A stretch of DNA of 64,000 nucleotides. Source: Larix kaempferi (taxonomy: Eukaryota > Streptophyta > Pinopsida > Pinales > Pinaceae). Made by a program: the position numbers and the translations under genes. The notes below the pieces were generated by a model, which was given only the letters and a program-made list of their open reading frames with translations, did no database searches and was not told the DNA's origin. Positions 10,745-21,113 of this stretch are shown piece by piece. How positions within the stretch are numbered: position 1 is the first letter of the stretch; every line of letters starts with the position of its first letter. The stretch spans positions 28,665,501 through 28,729,500 of the forward strand of contig BSBM01000370.1 of the NCBI GenBank assembly GCA_027924585.1, given 5' to 3'.

Positions 10745-12254
10745 TAGAATCAAACGTCCAATTCTTCAAATTCTAGCTCATTCCATCTTGTTCAAAGTTC
10801 GACGAGTTCTCCCTTTCCATCTCTAGTAAGTTCAGAATTTATTTATATTTTGACTATTTATTTGAATTTATATTTGACCATTTATTTGAATTTATGTTAC
10901 TTATCCATGTGAATCTAAATATCAATTTATTCTATATTGCAGGATCCCGTTTCAGGTTCCAGTTCGGATGCACAAGATATTCCACCAGTTTCAAAACATC
11001 GTAAGCTCTTGTCAGGAGTAAGATACCGCAAGCAGTTCATATATGAAAATGGGAAGTCGCTTTACCCCTCCAATTGTAACATGCCATCTGCAAGCCGCAA
11101 TCCTAGTTCATCGATGGTAATTAATCGTGAGCTGGATATATTTTATGACACCCCAGTAGTTTGTGGTTGTTCAAAATGTCAAGGGTTGAAGGAGAACCCT
11201 CGGCATGTCACACTCACCCATTACATTAATGATATATTACCCGATTTTGATGATCTAATACCCCCGCACTGTAGTAAAAAATACAATAGGTGATATAGAG
11301 AAGACATGTAGGAACACTTCCCTATGCTCGTTTTTGACAAATTTGGAAGCTAAAAAAACTATGTCTTATCCTAAATTGACGAACCCCTCTACTTATGTTC
11401 AGTGAACTGAAAGTTTTAGTGATACAAAGTATGATATGAATGCCACACAACACATCTCTGCTAGAAGATCCAAAAAGTTGCATGATTTGAGAGCAAAATT
11501 TTCCAAGTACACACCAAGGTCTATCCAATTGTTGGAAGGTAGTGGTGATTTCTCCCTTCCTGTGAATTTGCAAATTAAATATCAAACTTCTTACAACTGC
11601 GCTTTATATGGTGCTTCGTTGTCTTCTCTACCTGTGCCTAATGTTGGAACCGAATACTCCTTTTGTGGTAATCGTTTTATGATTTCCAAGTCTAATATAA
11701 ATAATCTTGGGTTATTTATCCTTTCACATGTACTCGTTCATCCCAAATAGTGAGTAGCACTTATGCCATTTTGTGGTCCTATCTATTGTCGATCGGATTA
11801 CTTGAATATTGTTAAATACAAGCATAACATTCCCATGTATAGTATGTGCATGAATGGTTATGTTTTGGGAAGATTTAACAGGAAGAACATGTTATATATA
11901 GATGGTCAGCCACGCACTCATGGGAACATTGCAGGGTTCATAAATAGTTCTAAGTGCTCTTCATTTTCTGCAAAGTGTTCTTTTGAGGAACACTTCAATG
12001 ACCAGGACTTATTTATGAAAAGGAAAGCGTCCATATTTGTTTTTGCACATGCAATACGTATTTTGTCTCCTGGTAACGAGTTGTTAATAAACTATTACTT
12101 TCGTAGACCACCAACCGCTCATCATAAACACCTTGCATTGGGATTACCCTTAGACGTCCCCCTTGGGGCATAAGACAAAAAAACATTTTATGAGAACAAT
12201 AGTGCTATCATGCGAACTGAGGAAAATAATGACGGTGATGGCAACATAGAGTGA
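10745..12254 (+). pseudogene. SET-domain protein gene, two exons, broken
   Basis: A short first exon ends at about 10825 at a GTAAGT donor. Exon 2 begins at 10943 after TATATTGCAG. The frame reads KHRKLLSGVRYRKQF, then a Cys-containing VVCGCSKCQG, then shifts near 11288. The second frame has INNLGLFILSHV (11690-11735; the SET opening, usually S.I.GLGLF), GRFNRKNMLYIDGQPRTHG, then NIAGFINSS (11928-11955; family norm N.ARFINHSC) and RILSPGNELLINYYF (family norm I..GEEL..DY). These are the ordered landmarks of a SET lysine-methyltransferase fold, but the substrate is unknown. The catalytic NHSC is NSSK here. Stops at 11403, 11748, 11751 and 12171, plus the frameshift, make it a pseudogene. It is either a captured host gene or transposon cargo. 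Confidence 0.6.
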
Positions 12255-12620
12255 TATCTAGATGTTTTATTTCATCATTCACATATTGAGATATGTTTTT
12301 GTTATTGTTATCATGAAGGATCTAATTATATTGTTTATTTTTCATGTTATGATGGTGGAAATGGAAAGTTGATTATTGGATGCAATGTTTAAACAATTTG
12401 AGTTGGTTAAGTACATAAGTGTATAAACAACTTGAGTTGATGGAAACGGAGAGTGATATGTACATGTTTTATTTCATCATTTACATATTGAGATATCATT
12501 TTGTTATTGTTATTTTTTATTGTCTAATTATATTGTTTATTTTTCATGTTATGACGGTGGAAATGGAAAGTTGCAAATTACTGGATGCATTGTTTAAACA
12601 ATTTGATTCGATTAACATTT
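12240..12620 (+). repeat. Tandem duplication of about 195 bp at the SET gene 3' end
   Basis: Two consecutive copies start gagtgatat...atgttttatttcatcatt and end with gtttaaacaatttgag or gtttaaacaatttgat. The first contains the SET frame's final stop. The second carries a few substitutions. Just beyond it, at 12621-12632, lies an imperfect match to the CACTA end. Confidence 0.65.
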
Positions 12621-12639
12621 AGTTCATTGTAGTGTGAGT

Positions 12640-13688
12640 TTTATCATTTAATTAATTGTATTCTTACAACTGGATCATAATCAACTAATTAGAGTGCAAA
12701 TTATCATTGATGTCAATCATAGTTATTGTTTGTTGTAATTTAAACTACTTTCATTTGAATAACATGGTCGATTTAATGAATATATTATACTTAGACATTT
12801 AGATTTTATATTTTAGATATTTAGACACATATATATCGTTAAGGAAGAATAAAACTTATGGCGAGAATGAAATATGTATATTCTTTAAAATTATGATATA
12901 TAATAAATTAAAAATAACAAACAATTTTTTTTTTAAATCCTATATTTGGAATATGCATATCCGTATCAATATTTGGAATATATGCATATTCATATCCAAA
13001 ACATACAGTCCAAATAAATCGCCATAAGGTGCATCCTAACACTTAACGATTGATGACAAGGTATGAACTCCCTTTTATCGTCTTCTCCAATCACATTTAA
13101 TGGAAAAGCACATAAATGTCAATATTGCAAATAATTGGAAAACTTTCAACGCTAGATTTGAGCATCCACAAACAAATCATGTTAATTATGTATTGATCAT
13201 AACCAATTCTCATTTTTGTCATTCAAGTTACACCGGGAAGGATCATTGAACCATTCAACTAATATTTATCACCACAATCTTAAATGGTTCCCATATAAAA
13301 TGCAATGCAACATTAAGATATTCATTGATTCTATCAAACTAATTGAACCTTCATCCAAATATCCATAATCAAATTACTATTGAAATTAAATTATCATACA
13401 TGTTAACCATTTTAATAGCCAAAAGGGTGTTCTTTTAATTAAGAATTGATTTTCCTTCCTAGTAGAGCTTTGATATTTGTCATCGTAAAGTGAGTTATTG
13501 TCAAAACAATAAAAATATTGAACGATACATTGATAGGTCATATTGATGTTCATATTTAGATTTTTTGTGATGTTTATATTCATATATTATAATAATATTA
13601 CATGGTAATACTTGAATTTTTGTTATGATGTTTGGTTACACTTATAAAAAATGATTCATTTATGTTTATCATTTGAATAATTAAGTTA
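12640..13688. other. AT-rich stretch without recognisable gene
   Basis: I see no convincing coding frame. A local repeat of tttggaatat.tgcatatccgtatc type lies at 12945-13010. The stretch ends at the target duplication of the next retroelement. Confidence 0.5.
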
Positions 13689-13693
13689 TATAG

Positions 13694-14406
13694 TGTGAAA
13701 TTCCACAGGGGTAGATCACTAAGCTTGAACAAACCTCACAATTTCACTGTGTTAATTGTAGAGAAGAATTAGCAAGAAATATGATCAAATTCACACATAA
13801 AACTCAAAAGATGTGAGAAATTGTTGTTGATACATTCATCAGTTGTAAGCTGGAAAAAAATATGGCAATACAATAGAATGAATTCAATACCCCTAGGAGA
13901 GTTCGAATTCTCCTCAAGTCATGGCTTAGTTTGCATTGGAACCATCTCCCGATAAGGTCCAGTGGCCACTGATGGCTAATGATCAGTCAACCGGAGTAGA
14001 ACTGAGCATAATTGAACCGGTGTGGGGACTACAATAGGGAAGGAGACTCCAAGGAGGGAGCATACTAGCTATCAATGGTCAAGGAGGGCGCTCCCACACT
14101 CAGTAGCAATCAACTAGAAGCTACAGTCATTTAACTGAGCAATCAAGGGGACAAGGTTCCCTAAATCATGGAATTGACTGATAGATCTCCTAAATCAGTG
14201 CAAGAGGGTGCATTTGTAACTCCATTGATGGAAAAAGGGCACATGAGTGGCCAGGAGAGCTAATAATGACCAGAAACAAGCTCCAGGAGGGCCAGAATAG
14301 GGACTAGGTGCTAGGAGACTCCACTGTTGATGCATGGATGCATGCAAATTGAAAAATGCATGTAAAGCATGCAAATCCAAGATATGATGGTGAGAATATT
14401 CCAACG
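13694..14406 (-). repeat. 3' LTR of the non-autonomous copia element
   Basis: About 90 percent similar by eye to 16250-16946. It ends CCAACG instead of CCAACA next to the purine tract. Confidence 0.88.
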
Positions 14407-14587
14407 CCCCCCCTTAAGCCGGACAATGAGGAAAAAATAACTAAAAAAATAGGGCCCTAGTTACTAAGACCAAAGGTCACCCTAAACAACAATCTAAGCA
14501 AAATGTGAGGAAAGAGGGAAAACCAAGTGGGGACAAAAGCCCCCCCTCAAGATAGACTGAAACACACCAAAAATTGATGCTCAAGAC

Positions 14588-15865
14588 TCAAGTAGATGTG
14601 ATGTTTGATTCAATTTCTGGAGGTATATTCCTCTTGGGAAGTAGTGGATCATGCTCCAAAAACATGTGCTTGAGTTCTCCTTCAATGGATGCAAGTGAAT
14701 CTGGAGGCTTCCTGAAATTTCTCTTCAGACCAAACATGGTGAGAACAAATCCAAAAATATGAAGATCATTCTGGAGCCTATAATTCAAACTATCTAAGGT
14801 AGGATCATCTCCAATCAGATCTAATTGATCTTGAAACTTGAACTTCTGATCAGTGGAAGTTAAATCAGCTCCAAGAATTGATAGATGGTTTCTTGTGATC
14901 TCCTTTGAACTAGCAGGGGTGAGATCAAAACCAAAATCACAAAAATGTGCCTGAGACTTGAACCCAAGCGAATGGTAGTATCCTCCATCTTTAGTGAAAC
15001 TCTGAGAACATGTGCCAATGATCGAATAGAAGTACATAGGAATCATGTGATCGAGGGAGAATGCATCACCTCCAAACTCTGATTTAACCTCCAAAACATT
15101 CAGTAGATCATCATTTTGCACATCAGCAGACTCATGGGAAGTAGATAATTCAAAACTCTCTTCAACCTCTAGAGTAGTAATTGACATATCTTGCTCAGAA
15201 TTTGAAATGGAATATATTGATAACATGAGTGAGGAATGGACAATATCTCCAAAAGGATCAGCTTCATCAATTGTGTCACTTTTATCTACATCAACTACAT
15301 GGGAAGGGGACAATTCGAAATTGTCTTCAACTTCTAGAGCAACAGAGGAAGGAATGTCTTCAACATGAATTTCATGTGTTGAATCTGCAACTTCTTATTC
15401 ATATTGAATAACTTCATCATGAGAGATGCATGAGGCCGAGACATAATTAGAGAAAACACTTAAGGAGGTATCATTGGGGATTTTCTCCAAATAATTTGCA
15501 CCAATTTCTTCATTCTACTTTCCAAATGATCTATCCAATTTGGTCCAGAGATCACTTGGATGTTCAACAATATTAATGAGGTAGTGCATACTAGGAGACA
15601 TAGCAATACATATTTCTCCTAAGGCTCTGTCACAATCATTTAGCCAATCATTCTCCTCTTCATAAGAAGAAAAATCTCTCATAACACCAATACACATATC
15701 AAAAAGACCTTGTCTCTTTAGATATGCTATCAACTTTGGTTTCCACTCATCATAGTTGAATGGAGAGAGAGGAGGAATTGCTTTTAGATTCATGGAAGAT
15801 GTTGTAGAATACCTGCAAAAAAAATGGAAAATAACTGCTGCAATTGCATAAAACTGTTGTTGCAC
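14588..15865 (-). pseudogene. gag-like ORF with acidic, uncharacterised C-terminal region
   Basis: One reading frame runs from 15865 to 14588, interrupted by stops near 15515 and 15395 (about 425 codons). The N-terminal third has NYDEWKPKLIAYLKRQGLF and HPSDLWTKLDRSFGK. These correspond to the W...M..YL...GLW opening and the LW..L...F element of copia gag (UBN2/DUF4219 type). The remaining part is acidic. It contains two diverged copies of an EVE(D/E)xFELSxSHxxxDV unit (about 15320-15290 and 15160-15120), then LTSTDQKFKFQDQLDLIGDD and a predicted globular end. I do not recognise this second region. No zinc knuckle is visible. It may package or regulate RNA with enzymes supplied in trans; that is inference. 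Confidence 0.6.
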
Positions 15866-16065
15866 TCAAAAAACTTCGAATAACCTGCAAAGACAATGAA
15901 ATTTATCTGGAGGATTGTTACAGAATCTATTGAACACTACTTTAGGACAGTAGGAAATTTTATCTAGATCCTCCACACCTGGATAGACCTCATTGTATTT
16001 CTCCAATTAATTCAAGGTAATAGCACCAGGATTTGATGTGGAAATCCAGAGGCTTCTGGTGCCCT

Positions 16066-16190
16066 ACTGAAAAATAATAATAATAATAAAAAATAATAAT
16101 AATAATAAAAAATAAAATAATAAAATAATAAAATAAAATAATTAAAAAAATAAATAAATAAATAAATTAAAAAATTAAAAAAAATAAAAT
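16066..16190. repeat. (AAT)n/(AAATA)n low-complexity tract
   Basis: About 120 bp consist almost only of A and T, with AATAATAATAA and AAATAAATAAATAA runs. The tract lies in the 5' leader of the minus-strand element at 13694-16946. Confidence 0.9.
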
Positions 16191-16249
16191 TGCTCAATAA
16201 AATGTTGTTACTGCTGCAACTTCAAAATCTCTCACAAGCTCTGATACAA

Positions 16250-16946
16250 TGTGAAATTCCACATGGGTAGATCACTAAGCTTGAACAAACCTCACAATTT
16301 CATTGTGTTAATTGCAGAGAATAATTAGCAAGAAATATGATCAAATTCACACATAAAACCCAAAAGATGTGAGAAACTGATGTTGATACATTCATCAGCT
16401 GTAAGCTGGAAAAAATATAGCAATACAATAGAATGAATTTTATACCCCTAGGAGAGTTTGAATTCTCCTCAAGTCATGGCTTAGTTTGCATTGGAACCAT
16501 CTCCCAATAAGGTCTAGTGGCCACCGATGGTTAATGATCAGTCAACCGGAGTATAACTGAGCATAATTGAACCATGTGGGCACTAAAATAGGGAAGGAGA
16601 CTCTAAGGAGGGTGCATACTAGCTGTCAATGGTCAAGGAGGGCGCTCCCACACTCAGTATCAGTCAACTAGGAGCTACAGTTAGTTAACTAAGCAATCAA
16701 GGGGACAAGGTTCCCTAAATCATGGAACTGACTAATAGATCTCCTAAATCAGTGCAGGAGGGCGCATTTGTAACTCCAGTGATGGAAACAAGGGCGCATG
16801 AGTGGCTAGGAGGGCTAATAATGACAAGAAACAAGCTCCATGGGGGGATAGAATAGGGACTAGGTGCTAGGAGACTTCATTGTTGATGCATGGATGCATG
16901 CAAAATGCATGCAAATCCAAGATATGAAGGTGAGAATATTCCAACA
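16250..16946 (-). repeat. 5' LTR of the non-autonomous copia element
   Basis: This 697-bp LTR has the plus-strand edges TGTGAAATTCC and TTCCAACA. The adjoining primer site is at 16238-16249. Confidence 0.88.
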
Positions 16947-16951
16947 TATAG

Positions 16952-17544
16952 AACATTAAACGATGAAGACTTATTTACTTATTAAAATTCATTATATATT
17001 ATTTTCCAATGCTTAACATAAAGTTGCAACAAAATAATATTATTATATAAGTATAATATTATGACAAATTTTACTACATTATTATGAAAATTACAATAAA
17101 ATATAATATCCATGCAAATTATACAAGAACAATATGAATACCAAATAAAAAAATGTTATTACATAAACATAATACTATGACAAACTATACAAAAATTATA
17201 AGCATGATATGACAAATTATGCATCATAAATTATAGAGTTTCCACAACTTCATCTATTAACAATACAAAATTCAAAAAATAATTTAATTCAAATATGACA
17301 TTTTTAATTCAATTATATTATGTACATAAAAATAAAAAATTTAACCTATATTAAATTACTTGAAACATTTTCCCACATTTTCAATGACCATTACTCCAAT
17401 CCATATTTTCACATTTATGATGACCTAACAACCAACCATACTTTCAAATTCAATTTTTAACCAATTATATATCAACCTATATATGAAACCATTCTTCAAA
17501 TTGTCTACAAAATTTAGGTTGGAATTATTAGTAATATGAAAAAT
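16952..17544. other. AT-rich stretch without recognisable gene
   Basis: It consists of A/T-rich sequence with many short ATTAT words. Nothing is assignable on either strand. Confidence 0.5.
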
Positions 17545-19499
17545 TGTAATGTACCCCAGGGCTATCAGAGTGTCTAAGGGATATATCATTAGCTCTCTGG
17601 GGATAATTACATTATTTTTAGTGCACTGGATAAACCATAAACATTTAATTTCTATTTTTCTAAAATTAATTGCGACACAAAATCCAATAATTAACAATAA
17701 TTTAATTTAAATTCATTAACACATCCAACATATGATATAAGGATGGGAATGCTTCTTAACACCATTTAGCATTGTCAAACCTTCAATCCAAGCCATATCA
17801 TAGATGGTAACCACTTCTAAAGTCTAATTATTCTTTATCGTAGTTAACTAGTAATTAGGGTGTTAATTACGACACTTAGTGTGCAAATGGTGACACTTAT
17901 CACAAATCCAATTGTTTAACAAATAACCATTTATTATCAAACCAAATGGATTAATAACATCTAATTACATGTAAATAAGTCCTAATTACCAAAATTACAA
18001 TAATTAATCATGGGAATTACGAAAGAGAGTCCACAAGACTATTTAACTAGTTTTCCAATACAAGCAGCTAGTCTTGCACAAAATCAACTTGTAACCATGC
18101 CATTAAAACCAAAATAAATCCTACAGCCATTAACAACATATTTAATCATGCACCTGCATCCAATTAAATTTTTATTTTCATATCATTCCAATTGCACATA
18201 AGGTGATCTTCCATCAATTCCAATGAAACTAGTTAACATTCACCGCAAGGAATTGAGTCTAAATAACTGAACCAAAATGCAATGCATCCATGATTAAAGG
18301 ATCACACGTGATAAGTAACCACCTACAATACAATAACATGTTATAAACATAGCACATTGTTGTAGCATTCCATTTTTACAAAAACATAGATTTCAATCCA
18401 CAACCAGTTATCAATTTTCGTCGCAATGTACCATGTTTCTAATTAAACTTTCCGAATTAAAAATAAAGATAAATATATGACTATTGTAGCTCATTTAAAT
18501 AATATTAGGTTTCACCTACATTCATATGTTTGTATCTTTCTTCCCATATACATTCCATTAAATAATTCACAAAACTAGCTAATTCTACTCATCCGAATGG
18601 ACTAGTAATTCTAGGAATCGCTAGAATAATTAAATCCACAGCTCATAGAATCATTCAAATGAAATTACAACTATAAATAACATGTTTTATAATTCATAAT
18701 ATAGGTATATCTCATTCAAACATTTCTTCAAACACATATGCAAAGTCACAAGTCTACTCAAAACAATTCCATTGAAGGAGCTAGAAATTGGAAATTGATC
18801 TAGAATTTCGGTAGACATTTCCCAAACACTATCAATAACATTTATCCTCAAATTCTCACACACATTTCAAGTGTATTATCAGACATAAGCATAAAAATAA
18901 CACTCAATCATTTTTAGAAACAGTTCATGTGCCAAGTGTCAAAACTATGTAAAACTATCCAATCGAAGAACTAGTTTTCGAATAAAAGGTAGACGCATCA
19001 AAGAGAAGTGTCTTAAACCATTACAAGGCTAATGTAATATCAAAATACACATTATATAATGAAAATGGAAAAAAAAATGTCATTTCTATAGAAAAGGTTC
19101 CAAAGGATCATTTCCTCAAATAATTTGCACACAAAATCCCAAAAACTAGTTTCCAATTCCTTCACAAAATTTACTTGCATAAATAGATTGAATTCCATTA
19201 GAAATTCCTTCCACAAATAGCTCATACATTTCATCAAAAAATTCATTTTCATCCATAATTAAATCAGATCAGATCCAAATAAATTAAATAAACATGATAT
19301 AAAGCACTTATCTTTTCCAAATACGCAACTGGAATTGACTGTGCCACATTCCACCCAGCCATAGACATGATGCAAGACAAAACTCACTTTGCAATGGTCA
19401 CCCCCGAGCTGGAACCATGATGCCACAAGAAAGATAACACTCAACCAAAAATTCTCTCAATAAATCAGTCCATCCAAAACCCAATGGCAAGTGTGGCCT

Positions 19500-19760
19500 C
19501 TACTTCCACTCCAGGGTAATTCCAGTGGCTCCAGGACAACAGTCTAACCACAACCCAATCTAGGGAAATTCCAATGGCTCCAGGAAAACCTAAAATCCAA
19601 GGAAGTGGACCTCACCCCTGCTTCCAAACTAGGATCTCTAAAGGAAATACACAGCTCTGTCCAACCTCAAATCCAATGGTATTGGAACTCACCCATGTTG
19701 CCAATCTAGGATCTCCAGAGGAAATTCCAGGACATACACTAGTGGCTCCAAAGTAACTCA
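19500..19760. repeat. Degenerate short tandem units within the candidate LTR
   Basis: Words such as ccagtggctccagg, caatggctccagg, ccaatctaggatctcc and gaaattccagg recur in order three or four times with spacing of roughly 70-110 bp. This suggests an eroded tandem repeat. Confidence 0.4.
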
Positions 19761-20057
19761 ACTTGGGAACAGGCTCCAAAATGGTACAATGACCATCAAG
19801 TATATCATACTAAGAGCAGCAAAATCGAACCACAAGTTCCAAACACAAGCACAAGAGCAAAAGCATGAACCACCACACAAGTGTGACTAGACAACACAAG
19901 CAAATCGAATTCCTTCATGAGCAATTCGAATTGGTAGAGAGAGGGACACAAGCATGATAGTTACATTCCCAGAATAGTAAACTGGGGTTAGACATCAAGT
20001 GGATACACCAAGAGACACACTAATACAACTCATGAGGGCGCACTAGGTGTGTTTCAT

Positions 20058-20058
<1 letters not shown>

Positions 20059-20088
<30 letters not shown>

Positions 20089-20090
20089 CT
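20059..20090. repeat. Compound microsatellite (GT)n(GA)n
   Basis: A run of GT dinucleotides passes directly into a run of GA dinucleotides, about 30 bp in all. Confidence 0.95.
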
Positions 20091-20432
20091 CTAACACTAA
20101 TAAAAATTAATCCCGGAATAAATGAAACTAAGGAGTAACATAACATGTGAGGGTACACAGACAAGAGGGTCCACCAAGTCCACAAGAAGGTTGTATAACA
20201 TCAACATAGACACAAACACAAAGCTAACACTTTTCCCACAACCCCTTGCTTGTAACATCATGATTTCTCATACTCTCTTTCGTGGCATCATTCATCTGGT
20301 TGTTTTTATTTTATAAGTTCAACATAAAAAAATAATAATAATGTGCAAACCATAGTCCAGGAACCTTGTGCCACTATGTCCAACATAACAACAATAATAA
20401 TATGTCTATGGGATAAATTGGAGGGTATTACA

Positions 20433-21113
20433 AAAAAATGGTCCAAAGGATGCTAAAATTTTGGCCAAAATAAAAAACCCATTAACTTTCTGTACAAAGC
20501 TCTAAATTATTGACTTGTGTTGTAGTGATAGTTGATATGTTATGTTTATGAGTGTTAACTATATATTGTAAGTTATTCTCAAATCAAAAATTAATTAATA
20601 TGAAAAATGGTCCAAATTAGGATGCTAAAATTTTGAAAACTTTCTAATGTTTTGAAAACTTGTTATGTCGTACAACAACTTGTTTTATAACATAATTTAC
20701 AATGTAAATTGTGATATTCTTGTCGACTAAAAGTGTTAGTGATTTAAAGACCCACATTTTGAATAGTACAAATTTGTTTTACATAAGCATACGATCATCA
20801 TCATGAATTTCAACACCTAACAAACATAAACATCACGATCATACCATCATAAATGTAAACATAAACGTTCCATCGTCATCATTTTCAACAAACCACATAA
20901 AAAAAAACATGCCATCATCATGATCATTTTCACCATCTAACAAACACAAAACACATTAGTACCATCAACATATAAATAAACTTCAACATAATTAAACATC
21001 AACATCAACGTAAACATGAAAAATGCAATATATATATAGATATAATGAACATATATAACATCAAAGTGATGATACAATATGCCAAATATAATATATCTCC
21101 AGTCCAATAACTG
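20433..21113. other. Spacer with direct repeat and ATCATCA-rich tract
   Basis: A related segment occurs at 20438-20464 and 20606-20633: aatggtccaaa, then ggatgctaaaattttg. From 20780 to 21010 the strand is rich in catcatcat and aaacataaacat words. No coding sequence is recognised. Confidence 0.45.

Larger units (their letters stand above)
13694..16946 (-). mobile_element. Complete non-autonomous copia-type LTR element
   Basis: LTRs at 13694-14406 and 16250-16946 begin TGTGAAATTCCACA on the plus strand. The right copy ends CCAACA. A 5-bp target duplication, TATAG, flanks it exactly (13689-13693 and 16947-16951). On the minus strand the 5' LTR (16250-16946) is followed directly by TTGTATCAGAGC, a near match to the initiator-tRNA primer site. 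The purine tract TTAAGGGGGGG lies before the 3' LTR at about 14407-14417. The 1.84-kb interior has a copia gag-like start and a long uncharacterised acidic region but no protease, integrase or reverse transcriptase. The structure is complete; the coding capacity is not. Confidence 0.88.
17545..20432 (-). mobile_element. Candidate 2.9-kb solo LTR (gypsy type)
   Basis: The left edge TGTAATGTACCCC and right edge GGGTATTACA form the short inverted ends typical of gypsy LTRs. On the minus strand it would begin TGTAATACCCTCC, a common chromovirus LTR opening. Flanks AAAAT (17540-17544) and AAAAA (20433-20437) agree at 4 of 5 positions, but both are A-rich and so weak evidence. The length matches the LTR at 45043-47892 (2.85 kb). 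No long ORF lies inside. A second LTR or internal domain is absent, hence solo. Orientation and borders need an alignment of other copies. Confidence 0.4.

Noticed and set aside
12621-12632. Right terminus of the CACTA-like element
   Set aside because: TTCATTGTAGTG matches the TIR at 10 of 12 bases, but the flanking trinucleotides differ and no motif cluster lies just inside it. I keep it only as a candidate.
16012-16197. 61-codon Tyr/Phe-rich frame
   Set aside because: Translation of the AAT/AAATA low-complexity tract.
17425-17697. 90-codon minus frame
   Set aside because: Low-complexity hydrophobic translation of AT-rich DNA that crosses a candidate LTR border; no motif.
19574-19756. 60-codon plus frame in the candidate long LTR
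   Set aside because: Short, compositionally repetitive and matching no domain; it arises from degenerate tandem units.
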